Assembly: GCA_015680625.1 (NCBI GenBank)
Contig: JAAAXW010000005.1
Coordinates: 331,461 to 395,460 of the forward strand
Direction of reading: 5' to 3'
Length of the DNA: 64,000 nucleotides
Source: Mortierella hygrophila
Taxonomy: Eukaryota; Mortierellomycota; Mortierellomycetes; Mortierellales; Mortierellaceae
Under the pieces are notes generated by a model that was given only the letters and a program-made list of their open reading frames with translations, was not told the DNA's origin and searched no databases. Position numbers and translations under genes: made by a program. Below are positions 30,893 to 40,672 of this stretch, in pieces; within the stretch, counting starts at the first letter, position 1; each line of letters opens with the position of its first letter.

Positions 30893-33129
30893 CCGAGATA
30901 TAATGGCTCATGCTTTGCTTATTGTGGAAGCTCTGGTTCCATTTCAAGAGATCGTTGATATCCTTCATCCAGTCCTCGCCCGCATGAACTCTGTTGACGC
31001 ATGGCATGGGGAAGGGAGACATGCAGACCTGAAGAAACTCATTTTTGTCCAGGAAAAATGTCTCTTTGCCGTCGAGTGATACCTCTGCCGGGCCTCTCGA
31101 CTTGTCTCCAATCTACGATTATGTCAAATGTAAACGTAACGTCTGTCAGATCCGCCCTGTGTGTATTCAAATGAGCTGTACTACTCAATCATCTCCTGAA
31201 ATGAACTGTCGCAGTTTATGCATTACCTTGAGCTGGATGGTGGCGTTGGGTGGAAGGAGCACGGGGCGGAAAGAGAGCGATCGAGGACAGATAGGTGTCA
31301 AGAGCAAAGTCTGGATCGAAGGGTGAACAATCGATCCACCAGCCGAGAGAGAATAAGCCGTCGATCCAGTTGGCGAAGCGATAATCAGTCCATCCGCAAC
31401 GGCTTCCGTGATCATATGCCCGTCAACAAAGCATCCAATTGACGTGAGGTGTGGGTACCGCCCACGATGCAGGTTTACCTCGTTCATCACTGTGAGGTCA
31501 TTAATCCGTCCTGACCCGTCCTTTGCCTGAAGTCGCCGTCCGTCCGGTCCGTGAAGTGTACATTTGAGGCGCATGCGGAGCAAAAGTGAGGCGTTCCGGT
31601 TTTCAATCAGCTTTGCGAGTGCGGTTTGGTAGTTGTTGATATGGTATGGCAAGAGGAATCCTAGGGTGCCCATGGAGAACGAGATGACTGGCGGGACTGC
31701 AGAGTTGAACAGTGACGATGTGTGAAGGATAGTACCGTCTCCTCCAAGCGTGATTACCAAGTCTGTCACACGTGTATATTCAACCCTCTTGCCCTCTAGA
31801 AACATCGAACGAAAGACGTTTTGTTAGCGGATTCATACTTGACTATCATTCACGGTAGCACATCTCAGTCCTGATTAATACACGAGAATCATACCTGGGA
31901 TGGTGTAGACGAACGGCAATGCATCAGCAAAGGCGTCGGCGACATCTGGCTCAACCACGACATTAGTATGAGGGTATTTTGTGTGGATCCAACTATCATC
32001 ACACCAAACAAAAAAAAAAAAAAAAAAAAAATATAAGGGGGGGGGGTTGTTATAGTGGGGGGTGGGGGGGGGTGTTGTAAGAGGGGCAGGANNNNNNNNN
32101 NAAAAAAAAAAAAAAAAAAAAAAAGACAGGCGTGTGTAAAAGTGAGTCAGGGTGCGGAGTATCTAATCAAGGCACGAAGCGATCAAAAAAAAGTCCTTGA
32201 TTTCAACATACGATGCTACATCCACGAGGGCCTTGTCCGTTAAATCGTCGTACGGCTTCTTGATGATAAGAATCGTCCTTGGGCCTTCTTCCCAATGCAG
32301 CTTGTAGTTTCCACTATTAACAAAGACAGTGGTGAGTGACATGTGTTGGTATCTGTTACGACTATTTTTTATGTAGATGCGACAGGCTTTGACCCTACGC
32401 TTACCCATAAGTTGTTCCAAATGACTGACGAATTTCTCGGCTTGGTTCCTTGTCATAAACGGGAGCAAGATCCTTTGGATAGACACCTGTGATCAAGGAA
32501 AAACATGGATTAGTCATTGCCTCGAGATCATAGCGCAATTGCCAATTGCACACACAGTAAGAAAAGTCTCTCAGCATACCTGGTGTGTCGAGGGTCATTT
32601 TGACCTTGGTCGGCAGTGAGCTTGTAAGCCTACGCGCCCCGCCTGAACCGGCATTAAATCCACCCTTCCTCCCCAATGTCCGATCTCCTGAATAATCCAG
32701 GTCCTGGTCCAGTTCTCCATCCCGTTCCAAGGACTTCTTTTGAGTGTCTCCACGAGGATGTGAGCTAGATAACGCCCTCAAGTGCGGTACAGAACACCCC
32801 GGCACGCGCTTGGTTCTGATCTTGGGTGTGCTTGTTGCAGAGTGGAAGTGACTACAGAATCCGGTTCCTGGGAAGGAGGCGATATCGGAAGGAGAAGGTC
32901 GCGCGCCGGTCAGGTATAAGGATGGTACCCTGGTGGCGGTGGTGTGAAGGTGTGCTGTAGGGTGTGATAGGGTCTTGGAGACGAGTGCTCTGAAGGGATC
33001 CCGGAGGGAGTGGATGGTGGACCGATGCATTGACATTCCTGAGTAATACGGCTTTATGTGGTTGATGGTTGAGAAGGAAGTGAAAGGAGAGCGGTGATAC
33101 CGTAATACTTTATGGTGAATCGATCTCAA
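30888..33129 (-). CDS. NAD(+)/NADH kinase, probably mitochondrial
   Basis: Phosphorylates NAD(H) to NADP(H) with ATP. Six exons: 33129 (or 33036)-32580, 32486-32405, 32313-32212, 31992-31895, 31795-31227, 31112-30888; 541 or 510 residues. Hallmarks: LVITLGGDGTILH (GGDGT loop), SMGTLGFLLPY, VMNEVNLHRGRYPHLTSI (NEV...RG) and ASPTGSTAYSLSAGGSIVHP (substrate/catalytic loop). The C-terminal exon ends the beta-sandwich. The N-terminal ~170 residues are Arg/Ser/His-rich with few acidic residues at the start, like a mitochondrial presequence, suggesting a Pos5-type role (inference). Two in-frame ATGs (33129, 33036) are possible. Intron 3 contains the 10-N gap, so its length is unknown, but coding sequence on either side joins in phase. 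AATAAA overlaps the stop codon (30887-30892). Confidence 0.88.
32005..32124. other. Assembly gap (10 N at 32092-32101) in low-complexity intron sequence
   Basis: Ten Ns are flanked by two poly-A runs of about 20 nt and by G-rich sequence. A fixed 10-N gap is a usual placeholder for unknown length. It lies within intron 3 of the NAD kinase gene (32211-31993), so no codon is lost. Confidence 0.9.
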
Positions 33130-33473
33130 AGAAAGATCGAGGTGGCTTAGTCATCTTTCCAATATGTGCACATAAAAAGTGGGAGTGCGCATGGCTCAAA
33201 CCTACAATCACTTTTTTCTTTTCTTCCAACTTGAACGTTCTCGACATCCACTCTCACCCTCGACAACAACCAAGTGTACACAGGACAACAAGACGCTTCA
33301 AGGATACTCAAGTAGACAAGAACTCGACTCTCTCCCTTCCCAAACGCACACATTCAGCTCAAGGCAATCCAAACGCGCACCCGCTTACTCTTGACATCAA
33401 CCTCCAAATAACAAGAAACAAGACACAACTCAGCCGTCTTTCTCTCTCAGGAGTTACACACACTTGATCAGCC
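33130..33473. promoter_or_regulatory. Shared divergent promoter region, NAD kinase / YTH1
   Basis: 344 nt between the outermost NAD kinase ATG (33129) and the YTH1 ATG (33474), A/C-rich on the + strand near the YTH1 start. No TATA box recognised. Confidence 0.5.
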
Positions 33474-35008
33474 ATGGCCATGACATACTCCATCCTGCCG
33501 TCTGAAATCGACTTTCAGGACTACTCATTTGACTTTGAAGAGTACGTCAGGAACGAGGTCGGACTCGACATCACGAGCACAACCAAGAAGAATGGAGGTA
33601 TGTCACTATCTAGTCTCTTCTCCCAGCACTCGTTGTCGATTGTTACGAATACCCTCCTCCTCCTCTCCTCCATGGATTCTGTTGCCAAAATAAACGATGT
33701 CGTCGTATGGCGGCACCAACATTTATTTCTGTCCGCACAGTAATTCAAATGGTCATGTTGTGTTATGTGTCAAAAAGAAGAGTACAATTGTTTGTTCATG
33801 TCGACAAGGCATTAATCAATTGTTGCCAAGAACGATATCGGCGGAAGTGCCTGTAGGCATGGCCATAGAGGCCCCGACATCACAACATTTCAACCATGCG
33901 TGCCAGGTTATACTAATACTTCAAACTCTACATTGCTTGCACTCATTTCTTAGAAACGGGAGACAATATTTGCAGATTCTTTCTCAAAGGTCACTGCTCG
34001 AAAGGAAACAACTGTCAGTTCCGACATGTGAGGACAGATCCGTCAAAGGCCGTCGTTTGCAAGCACTGGCTCAGAGGACTCTGCAAAAAGGGTGACAACT
34101 GTGAGTTCTTGCACGAATATAACCTCAGGAAAATGCCCGAATGTTGGTTCTACAGCAAGTACGGCGAATGTAACAACGGCACCGAATGTATCGTAAGTAT
34201 CTCACTTGGTATCCTTCCTCTGTAGATCAGGATTAAGAATGTTATTTGTGATGGTTTGAAACGAAGAATTAGCAATTAACAATGAATGCCCTGCTCGTTG
34301 TCTCAATTGTATATGTAGTATCTTCACATTGACCCAGAGAGCAAGATCAAGGATTGTCCATGGTACGCACGAGGATTCTGCAAGCATGGACCCAACTGTC
34401 GACACAAGCATACACGAAAGGTTCTCTGTCAGAATTATGTTACGGGATGGTGCCCACAAGGACCCAATTGCCCGAACGGACAGTAAGTTACACCCTCTTG
34501 GATATCTTCAATCTGTTTACAAGCAATACAGCCGACTTTAAAATCATAAGGCAAACCATGTATTGACCATTTGTTTCCATTATTCGTTCATGTTTACCAT
34601 AGCCCGAAGTACGAATTGCCTCCACCAAACTGGGACGATGGAATCGGAGCACGGCCAATGCAGCAGGACAGAGATCGCGACGAGGTATGTTTTGCGTTGA
34701 GTCGAAATCGAAACAAAAGCCCAATGCGTTTTTTGCCGCCAGTGACTAATTCACCATCATTTCCCGTTCCTTTGTGATACATAGCCACAACGTGGAGAAG
34801 GCGAAGTCCAGACATTCCGCAAGGTCGAAGATGTTACCTGCTTCAAGGTAAGCCGTCCTTTGCCACCCTTTGCCAACTTTCATATATATCTATTATCGAA
34901 TCGACACTAACGAGCATGCATCCTCCTTCCACTCCATCCCTACCATAGTGCCAGCAAAAGGGACACTACGCGAACAGATGCCCACAAGGACGAGGCCACG
35001 ACATGTAG
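33474..35008 (+). CDS. YTH1: CPSF30/YTH1 mRNA 3'-end processing zinc-finger protein
   Basis: Subunit of the cleavage and polyadenylation factor that helps recognise the poly(A) signal. Six exons: 33474-33597, 33954-34192, 34319-34482, 34603-34684, 34785-34847, 34949-35008; 243 residues, all in phase. Five CCCH fingers follow in order: CRFFLKGHCSKGNNCQFRH, CKHWLRGLCKKGDNCEFLH, CWFYSKYGECNNGTECIYLH (its end split over two exons), CPWYARGFCKHGPNCRHKH and CQNYVTGWCPQGPNCPNGH. After a Pro/Arg/Asp-rich linker a CCHC knuckle CFKCQQKGHYANRC closes the protein. Budding yeast Yth1 has only the five fingers; animal CPSF4 has the knuckle, so this fungus keeps the fuller form. The N-terminal FDFEEYVRNEVGLD is also family-like. 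Confident. Confidence 0.93.
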
Positions 35009-36101
35009 ACAGCGCGCGCACACACACACACAAAAAACACATCGCCCAAGGCACTATATTGTATTATTTTTTTATCGTAGTTCATGCTCGGTACCTGTTA
35101 CCTTTGTTTTTCACGTCTGGGTCATATTAGCTTGAACGACATCCCTCCCCTTTCCTTGCATGATCAGGCGTTAGCGGATTGTTTCGTTGTTTATGTTTTT
35201 CCTATCCTCCGCTGACCCGTAAACCATCTTTCAAAGGTCTTTCTTCATAGTGGTAACAACCGTAATAACAAAAAAGCGTTTTTTCATCCCTCATGATTGA
35301 TGCGGCATGGTCAATATCTGTTTACCCCATTTGCTCCAACTGCACATCTCGTCAAACAAATAAAGAAAAAAAATAAGCATTTTTGCCTCCCCCTATTTTT
35401 TTGTTATGATGCTGAAATGTTTGTTTTGACTTTCATGCCTGCATCTACCTCTTCCCACTTCAAAAAAAAGGAGCGACGCGAAAGTGGCAACTGACAACAA
35501 AAAATGGTCATGTCAACAACGACTCCACCCCCTTGTCATATGGTCAGAAGAGGGGTTGATCCATCCATCCATACCATTGGCTTCGAGAAACAAAACAAAA
35601 AAAAACAACGTGCCTCGGATTCTAAGCACACTGAGAAAAAAACAAACAGCTCGAAATTCGCATTGTCCTTTGACGACTGTTCACCTCATCCCACATTCTC
35701 TTTGTATGTTGACCGCCCCTTTACTTATCGCTGGTCATTCTGGGTGCTACCCAAGGGCAAAAAAGAGGGTGAAGAGAAAGAGAAATAGGAGCGAGTGACA
35801 TGAAGAGCAGTTATATAAAAACGATGAGTGTCTCGACCATTTTCTTCTCCCCTTTGTCCGGATCTTTACCTTCGTTCCCCATCTCGCCCAACAAGTCCCT
35901 CCTCAAACGACCAAGCCGTCTCTCAACGAAACTCGTTTGTTCTTTCCAATAGCCAGGAATCTCTAGTCCTGCTCAGTACCAGGATAACGACAACAATTGG
36001 CAGCAAATCGTAACGACCAACCCTAATTCTCGAAACGAGCAAACGCTACCCTTCTTCAAAACACAACTCGGCAACCTCCCTCTGTCTGGATACACAAAGC
36101 A
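35009..36101. other. Intergenic region with promoter of the first tetraspan gene
   Basis: 3' flank of YTH1, then about 1 kb without a supported gene. Two overlapping open frames near 35484-35798 are A/C-rich translations and were not accepted. A TATA box lies at 35812-35819 and the leader from there to 36101 has no ATG downstream of about 35826. Confidence 0.55.
35812..35819 (+). promoter_or_regulatory. TATA box (TATATAAA) of first CCCC tetraspan gene
   Basis: TATATAAA lies 290 nt upstream of the start at 36102. The stretch from about 35827 to the start lacks ATG, which fits a leader of about 260 nt. Confidence 0.55.
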
Positions 36102-36826
36102 ATGGCTCCAGTCGACCGCGATCTCTGCTGCTGCTGCATCCGGCTCCGACCGGCTGTGGTCACCATCTCTATCGTGTACCTCTGTATCACGGCCGCGACT
36201 ACATACCAGAAGTATTCCGCCAACAATACAGGTACATAAAAAAAATTAGAAACCTGAATTCCTTGGCGAAATGACTTCACTCGATTTTTGGAAAACCAGA
36301 TACTGCACTACAGCCCTTCTCGAGTAGCTTATTAATCCTCTTTATACATCCTTTGGTATCTCTTCTCTCTCTTTGGACAATAATAGGAGACCAGGCAGCA
36401 AAGTACGTGATCTTCATCTCCGCCGGCCTCCAAGTCTTCATCGCCCTTCTGGGCCTGGCCTCCGCCGCAACTAAGGCCGTCTTCATCACAAAGACCTACA
36501 CCTACCTCTGGTGGCTCCTCACCCTCGTCGTCCTCGCCCTCTCCATCGGAAACGTCTACCTCGTCGCCAGGAACGACCGTGCGCAGATCGAGTACGAGTG
36601 CCTCAAGAGTCTGACCTCCTCTGACGGGACGGACGTGACAGCCTCGCAGATTTATAACTGCTATAGGACGGTGGTGGTGATCTCTGCGGTGGTGTTGGGG
36701 GTGCAGTTTATTGTCATGTGTTTGATTGGGTGGGTCAACCAGCGGTTCTTGAGGGAGGTTCAGCAAGATGCTGCGATTAAGGCTGCGTTGAAGTCTGTTG
36801 ATGAACCTGAAGAGGTAGTCGCCTAG
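36102..36826 (+). CDS. CCCC-motif tetraspan membrane protein, paralogue A
   Basis: Two exons, 36102-36231 (130 nt) and 36387-36826; 189 residues. Family not named. MAPVDRDLCCCCIRLRP precedes a first membrane helix (VVTISIVYLCITAAT); three more follow: YVIFISAGLQVFIALLGLA, YLWWLLTLVVLALSIGNVYL and VVVISAVVLGVQFIVMCLIG. Between helices 3 and 4 lies a loop with two Cys (YECLKS... YNCYRT), possibly disulphide-linked. The four N-terminal Cys beside the membrane are good candidates for S-acylation (inference). It has the same gene plan as the gene at 38798: identical 130-nt first exon, one phase-1 intron after helix 1, TATA box and AUG-poor leader. The fold recalls small tetraspan (MARVEL/claudin-like) proteins but I see no diagnostic motif. 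Function unknown. Confidence 0.82.
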
Positions 36827-38797
36827 CAGTTTTTTTTTTGCCGGTTTTGCTTTTGACGCAGTGAGGCCAACAGGTCCCTTTCTACTTACTTGTGTTTTCC
36901 TTCATGTACCTAAGTTTTATGTATCTCAATAGCCATAATAAAAAAAAACGATTGTCATCGTGTTTGCTCTTGGATCCAAACTTCCAAAACCCTGAACAAA
37001 GGCATAGGCTGAATAAAACACACGACATGTTAACAGATCAACGAAATAGACACGAAAAAGCATCTAATAGATCCTGGCGGCGCTCCTTTGCTACTGGTCA
37101 GAATGTACTCCCGTGGTTTTTCCATTTTACTCATGAAGGAGTGTTGGGACATGGACGTTTGTTTATCTAGCAGCTGCAATCTCCAGACAGGGGAGGGCGT
37201 TAAGGAAACAATGGTCGGGACCATTGGATTATTTGTTGCGGTATGTAAACATATTGGGCTTTGACACGAAACCAAAAGCCAGCCATCGTTTGAACCCATA
37301 CGGCAACGGACACGAGCACCCTTTAACCTATTTGTCTTTTGTCTCCTCCTTGGAAAATTTGCTTTTTGCGCTTCGTCTGAATGCCACTTGATATGTGGAA
37401 CTGGCTATGGGGCAAAATAAAAAAATAAATGCCAAGTAGAAGAGATAGAGAATGACACCGCCAGCTTCGACACTTTGGCTTGAATTAGTTGGCCAGTTGG
37501 CTTATCATCCCCGCACCTCAATGCGTCTCCTAAAAAAGCATGCCCCGGTGTCCTCACGGTCTAGATCTCTTTTGTTTTTGCTATCCATCTGCTTCCAATC
37601 CTATCTGGAGACCATGCTTTGTTGTTTTGTTTTTATGTTTTCATGTCTTTCCCCAGCCTTGTTTATCCATTTGTCTGTCCTCTTCTTTACTTTGAGATTG
37701 TATATTTTTCCTGCACTGCCAATGGCATGGCTTGGAAGGACGGAGAAAGTGAGAAAGATAGACGGAGAAGTAGAGGGGGGAAGGTGAAGAAAGATATCAA
37801 CTATGCATGCCCTCAATTGAAATCTGATGCAGTGCCCTTTCCACCACCACCTTTCCAGTGGGACAGACAACGAAGAGAAGGGGATGAGATATATGTCGAA
37901 TCAAGCCCGCGGTGCACCCTGTGGACACAGTTGCTGCTTCCTCTATCTTCACACTCAGCACGGACTAAATATGCCGCGGACGAGGAACTCTAGAATGTAA
38001 GAGACAAGCAAGTAAGCATGTATGTCGTGTGTGGCACAGCCCACAGCCCAACTCTTTTTTTATTCCTTTCCTTTTTATTTTCTTTGTCTCGAGAACTGGG
38101 ATTTCTGAGCGGTGGCTATTTCGTATTTTTAGGGGATGTACGGGTTAAGGATGAAAGGAGGATAGGTGTGTGTGGTGAACAAAGGCGGTCTATTTGAAGT
38201 GTTCTACCTTTGTACATTCTTACACCCCTTCACCCGCTCCAGCCCCCACTTTGCCAGGAGTGGATAGGTGTGAGTAAGTGTGTTGTGCTTAAACCATTGC
38301 CAGGGCTGAATCTGATCTAGAGGAAGAGTGGACCCTTCAACCTCTTCTGCCTAAAAATAGGGCGGTGCTGCTCTGTTGTTTATTCGTTTATTCTCGATGT
38401 TGGAGAAAGAAAAGAAAGGAGAGTGACACACACACCTGGCGGGCGGAGCATCTGGTGTACTACGTCGTTTTACTAGTGAACAAACAGCCTATGAGGTTTA
38501 CATGGTGGTTTCCTTGTAGGATACAGACAGTCGACGGATCGTCATAAAAAGTGTATAAAAGGGCACCGCTTCTCCCTGCCTTTTTTTATTCATCATCCAT
38601 CTTCTCGACTTCTCTTCTCTACTCTGCTCTTCTCTTCTTTCTATCTTCAACAGAAGAGACACCCTCACAGCAACAACAACAACAACAACATTTACATCAA
38701 CCCCTCTAATAACAGCAAACCAACTCAGGCACAACACCAAAGACAACCACTACCTCCTCCTGCTAAACCAACTAGACACACACATACATAACCACAA
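36827..38797. other. Intergenic region, 2 kb, with promoter of the second tetraspan gene
   Basis: No gene accepted. Two overlapping frames at 37452-37993 (111 and 124 codons) lack any recognisable domain and have no splice or promoter support. A TATA box sits at 38554-38560, followed by a CT-rich leader (38580-38660) and a CAA repeat near 38669-38693. Confidence 0.5.
38554..38560 (+). promoter_or_regulatory. TATA box (TATAAAA) of second CCCC tetraspan gene
   Basis: TATAAAA lies 244 nt upstream of the start at 38798. The following CT-rich leader has no ATG until that start. Confidence 0.65.
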
Positions 38798-39502
38798 ATG
38801 GCTCCTCAACACAGAGACTACTGCTGCTGCTGCATTCCCCTTCGCTTCGGAGTCTTCATCATCTCCGTGATTGCTCTCGGTCTTGGTGGTCTCAGCCTCT
38901 GGTCCGTCTTGAGAGTGGCCGATGCTGGTAAGTTACAACCACCACAACAGCCGTGACATGAGTTCCCTGACTCGCTAGTTTTCTTCACTACACAGGTAGC
39001 ACGATGCTAAACATCATCCCTCCTCTGTACCATCCCTCTACCGTACTTGCAAATAGATCAAACCTCAAAAATCGCTGGGTACGTTGCTACTGGTATCTAC
39101 GGTCTCGTGGGTGTCAGCGGCATCCTGAGTGTGATGTGCAAGGTCTACCCCTTGGCCAAGAACTTTTCCGTCCTCTGGTGGACCACAACCATCCTTGTCA
39201 CCATCCTCAACATCATCACCGTCATCGTTCTCGCCACCTCCCAGAAGGAGAATGCTCGCGATGTCTGCCGCACTTCGATCATCAACGACAACACACTCTA
39301 CAACGCCTCGACTCTCGAGGACGATGTCGACACTTGCTACAGACTCGCCCTCATCATTGCTGGTGTTGCCTTAGCTGTGCAGGCCATCATCATGTCCCTC
39401 TGCGGCTGGGTTGCTAGCCGCTACACTGGCGAGGTCAAGCACATGCATGACCACGAGTTCAATACCCAGGCTCAGATCCAGATGGCTTACCCTAAGGCTT
39501 AA
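38798..39502 (+). CDS. CCCC-motif tetraspan membrane protein, paralogue B
   Basis: Two exons, 38798-38927 (130 nt) and 39057-39502; 191 residues. MAPQHRDYCCCCIPLRFG leads into helix 1 (VFIISVIALGLGGLSLW); then YVATGIYGLVGVSGILSV, LWWTTTILVTILNIITVIVL and LALIIAGVALAVQAIIMSL. A loop with two Cys lies between helices 3 and 4 (DVCRTS... DTCYRL), matching paralogue A. Both share MAPxxRDxCCCCIxLR, LWW at helix 3, TCYR/NCYR before helix 4 and a cytosolic tail. The pair are about 2 kb apart in the same orientation, so a tandem duplication is likely, now well diverged. Function unknown; the Cys cluster suggests lipid modification (inference). Confidence 0.82.
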
Positions 39503-40672
39503 AAAAGGTCGACTCTTTGAGCCTTCTCTGCCACATGTATCATCGCCATTTTTTTTTATTCTGGCATGCCATGCGCCTTTCTTTTCTAGGCATCGCCCCA
39601 TTACCCTCCTGAACATAAGCTGTAGATATCCCCTTTTCCATGAAAAAATAAAATAACATCGGACCATAAACACGTACTCTCCCTTTCCTTCAGAAATCGA
39701 TTAAAAAAAACAAGAGCCGCTTGCTCCGCCACACTTTGCCTCCACCTGAATGGTTACGCAAAAAAGTTAAAGGAAATGCTAAGAGGAAATGGCACGAAGG
39801 GTGGGTCTGAAGGGCTTATTAGCGTATTTATGATCCTGATTCACACCAGCCTTGTCAACGGCTTTCTTTACCATTGCATTTCTCTCTGCTGTTGCCCGTC
39901 TCTGATAAGGCGAGTCCGTCTAGCTCAGGACCCGCTTCGAGTATGCCTCAACGGTGAGAACAACCCCTTTTTTGTCGTCGATGGTGTCTCGTGGGTGCCA
40001 TCGAGTTGTCCCACTATCCAACCGAGCATCCTGTCCAAGTGACCTGTCAGTTTGCACCATTGACCATCTTACATACACAACCTAGCCCATTTCCACGTCC
40101 ACTTTCTAGCGGCTTGTTCTTGTCGATACTCTTTCCCTTCCACCTCGGCTCTAACGGTTCATCACTCCTCTCTTCTCATTGGTATCTCTGTCTCTGTCTC
40201 TGTGTCTCTGGGTTTCTTGTTTCTTTTTCCGCCTCCGTCCTTTCTTCACCAGAAGAGTGTCAATTACGCACTATCTTCCGTTTTTTAGCACAAGTTTTAT
40301 TTTAATTAACAACTTTGAGTGACAATATACCATGTCCGACGACGATCCACTACAACTCCCTTCCTCCGAGCTCCTTCATCGTCCTCAAACTCCTCCTCCT
40401 CCCCCCATTTCTCCTCTGACCTCAATCGTCTCCCTCCTGCTCCTTCTTCTCTTTCTACTTCTCCTTATCCTCTACTTTCCGTCACTACCCCTCCATTCTC
40501 ATCCTCTCTCGTCTCCTGCCCCTTCACCCGCCGTCCACTCCTTCCTCCCTCCTATTCTTTCACATACAATTCCTCCACCTCGGCTACAACTTACCTTCAC
40601 TCGCCCCTCTCGCCAACGGACTACAACCCCCACTCTCCTCATTCGCCATCACTCAACCATTCCAACGACATC
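39503..40672. other. Intergenic region and leader of the potassium channel gene
   Basis: From about 40080 the + strand becomes CT-rich. An ATG at 40332 opens a 168-codon frame that overlaps the chosen channel start (40673) in another frame. It is Pro/Leu/Ser simple sequence and may be an upstream ORF if included in the transcript. In the channel frame no ATG occurs between 40319 and 40673. Confidence 0.5.

Noticed and set aside
37452..37993. Two overlapping + frames of 111 and 124 codons
   Set aside because: No domain, no consistent splice chain and no conserved-looking composition; probably chance.
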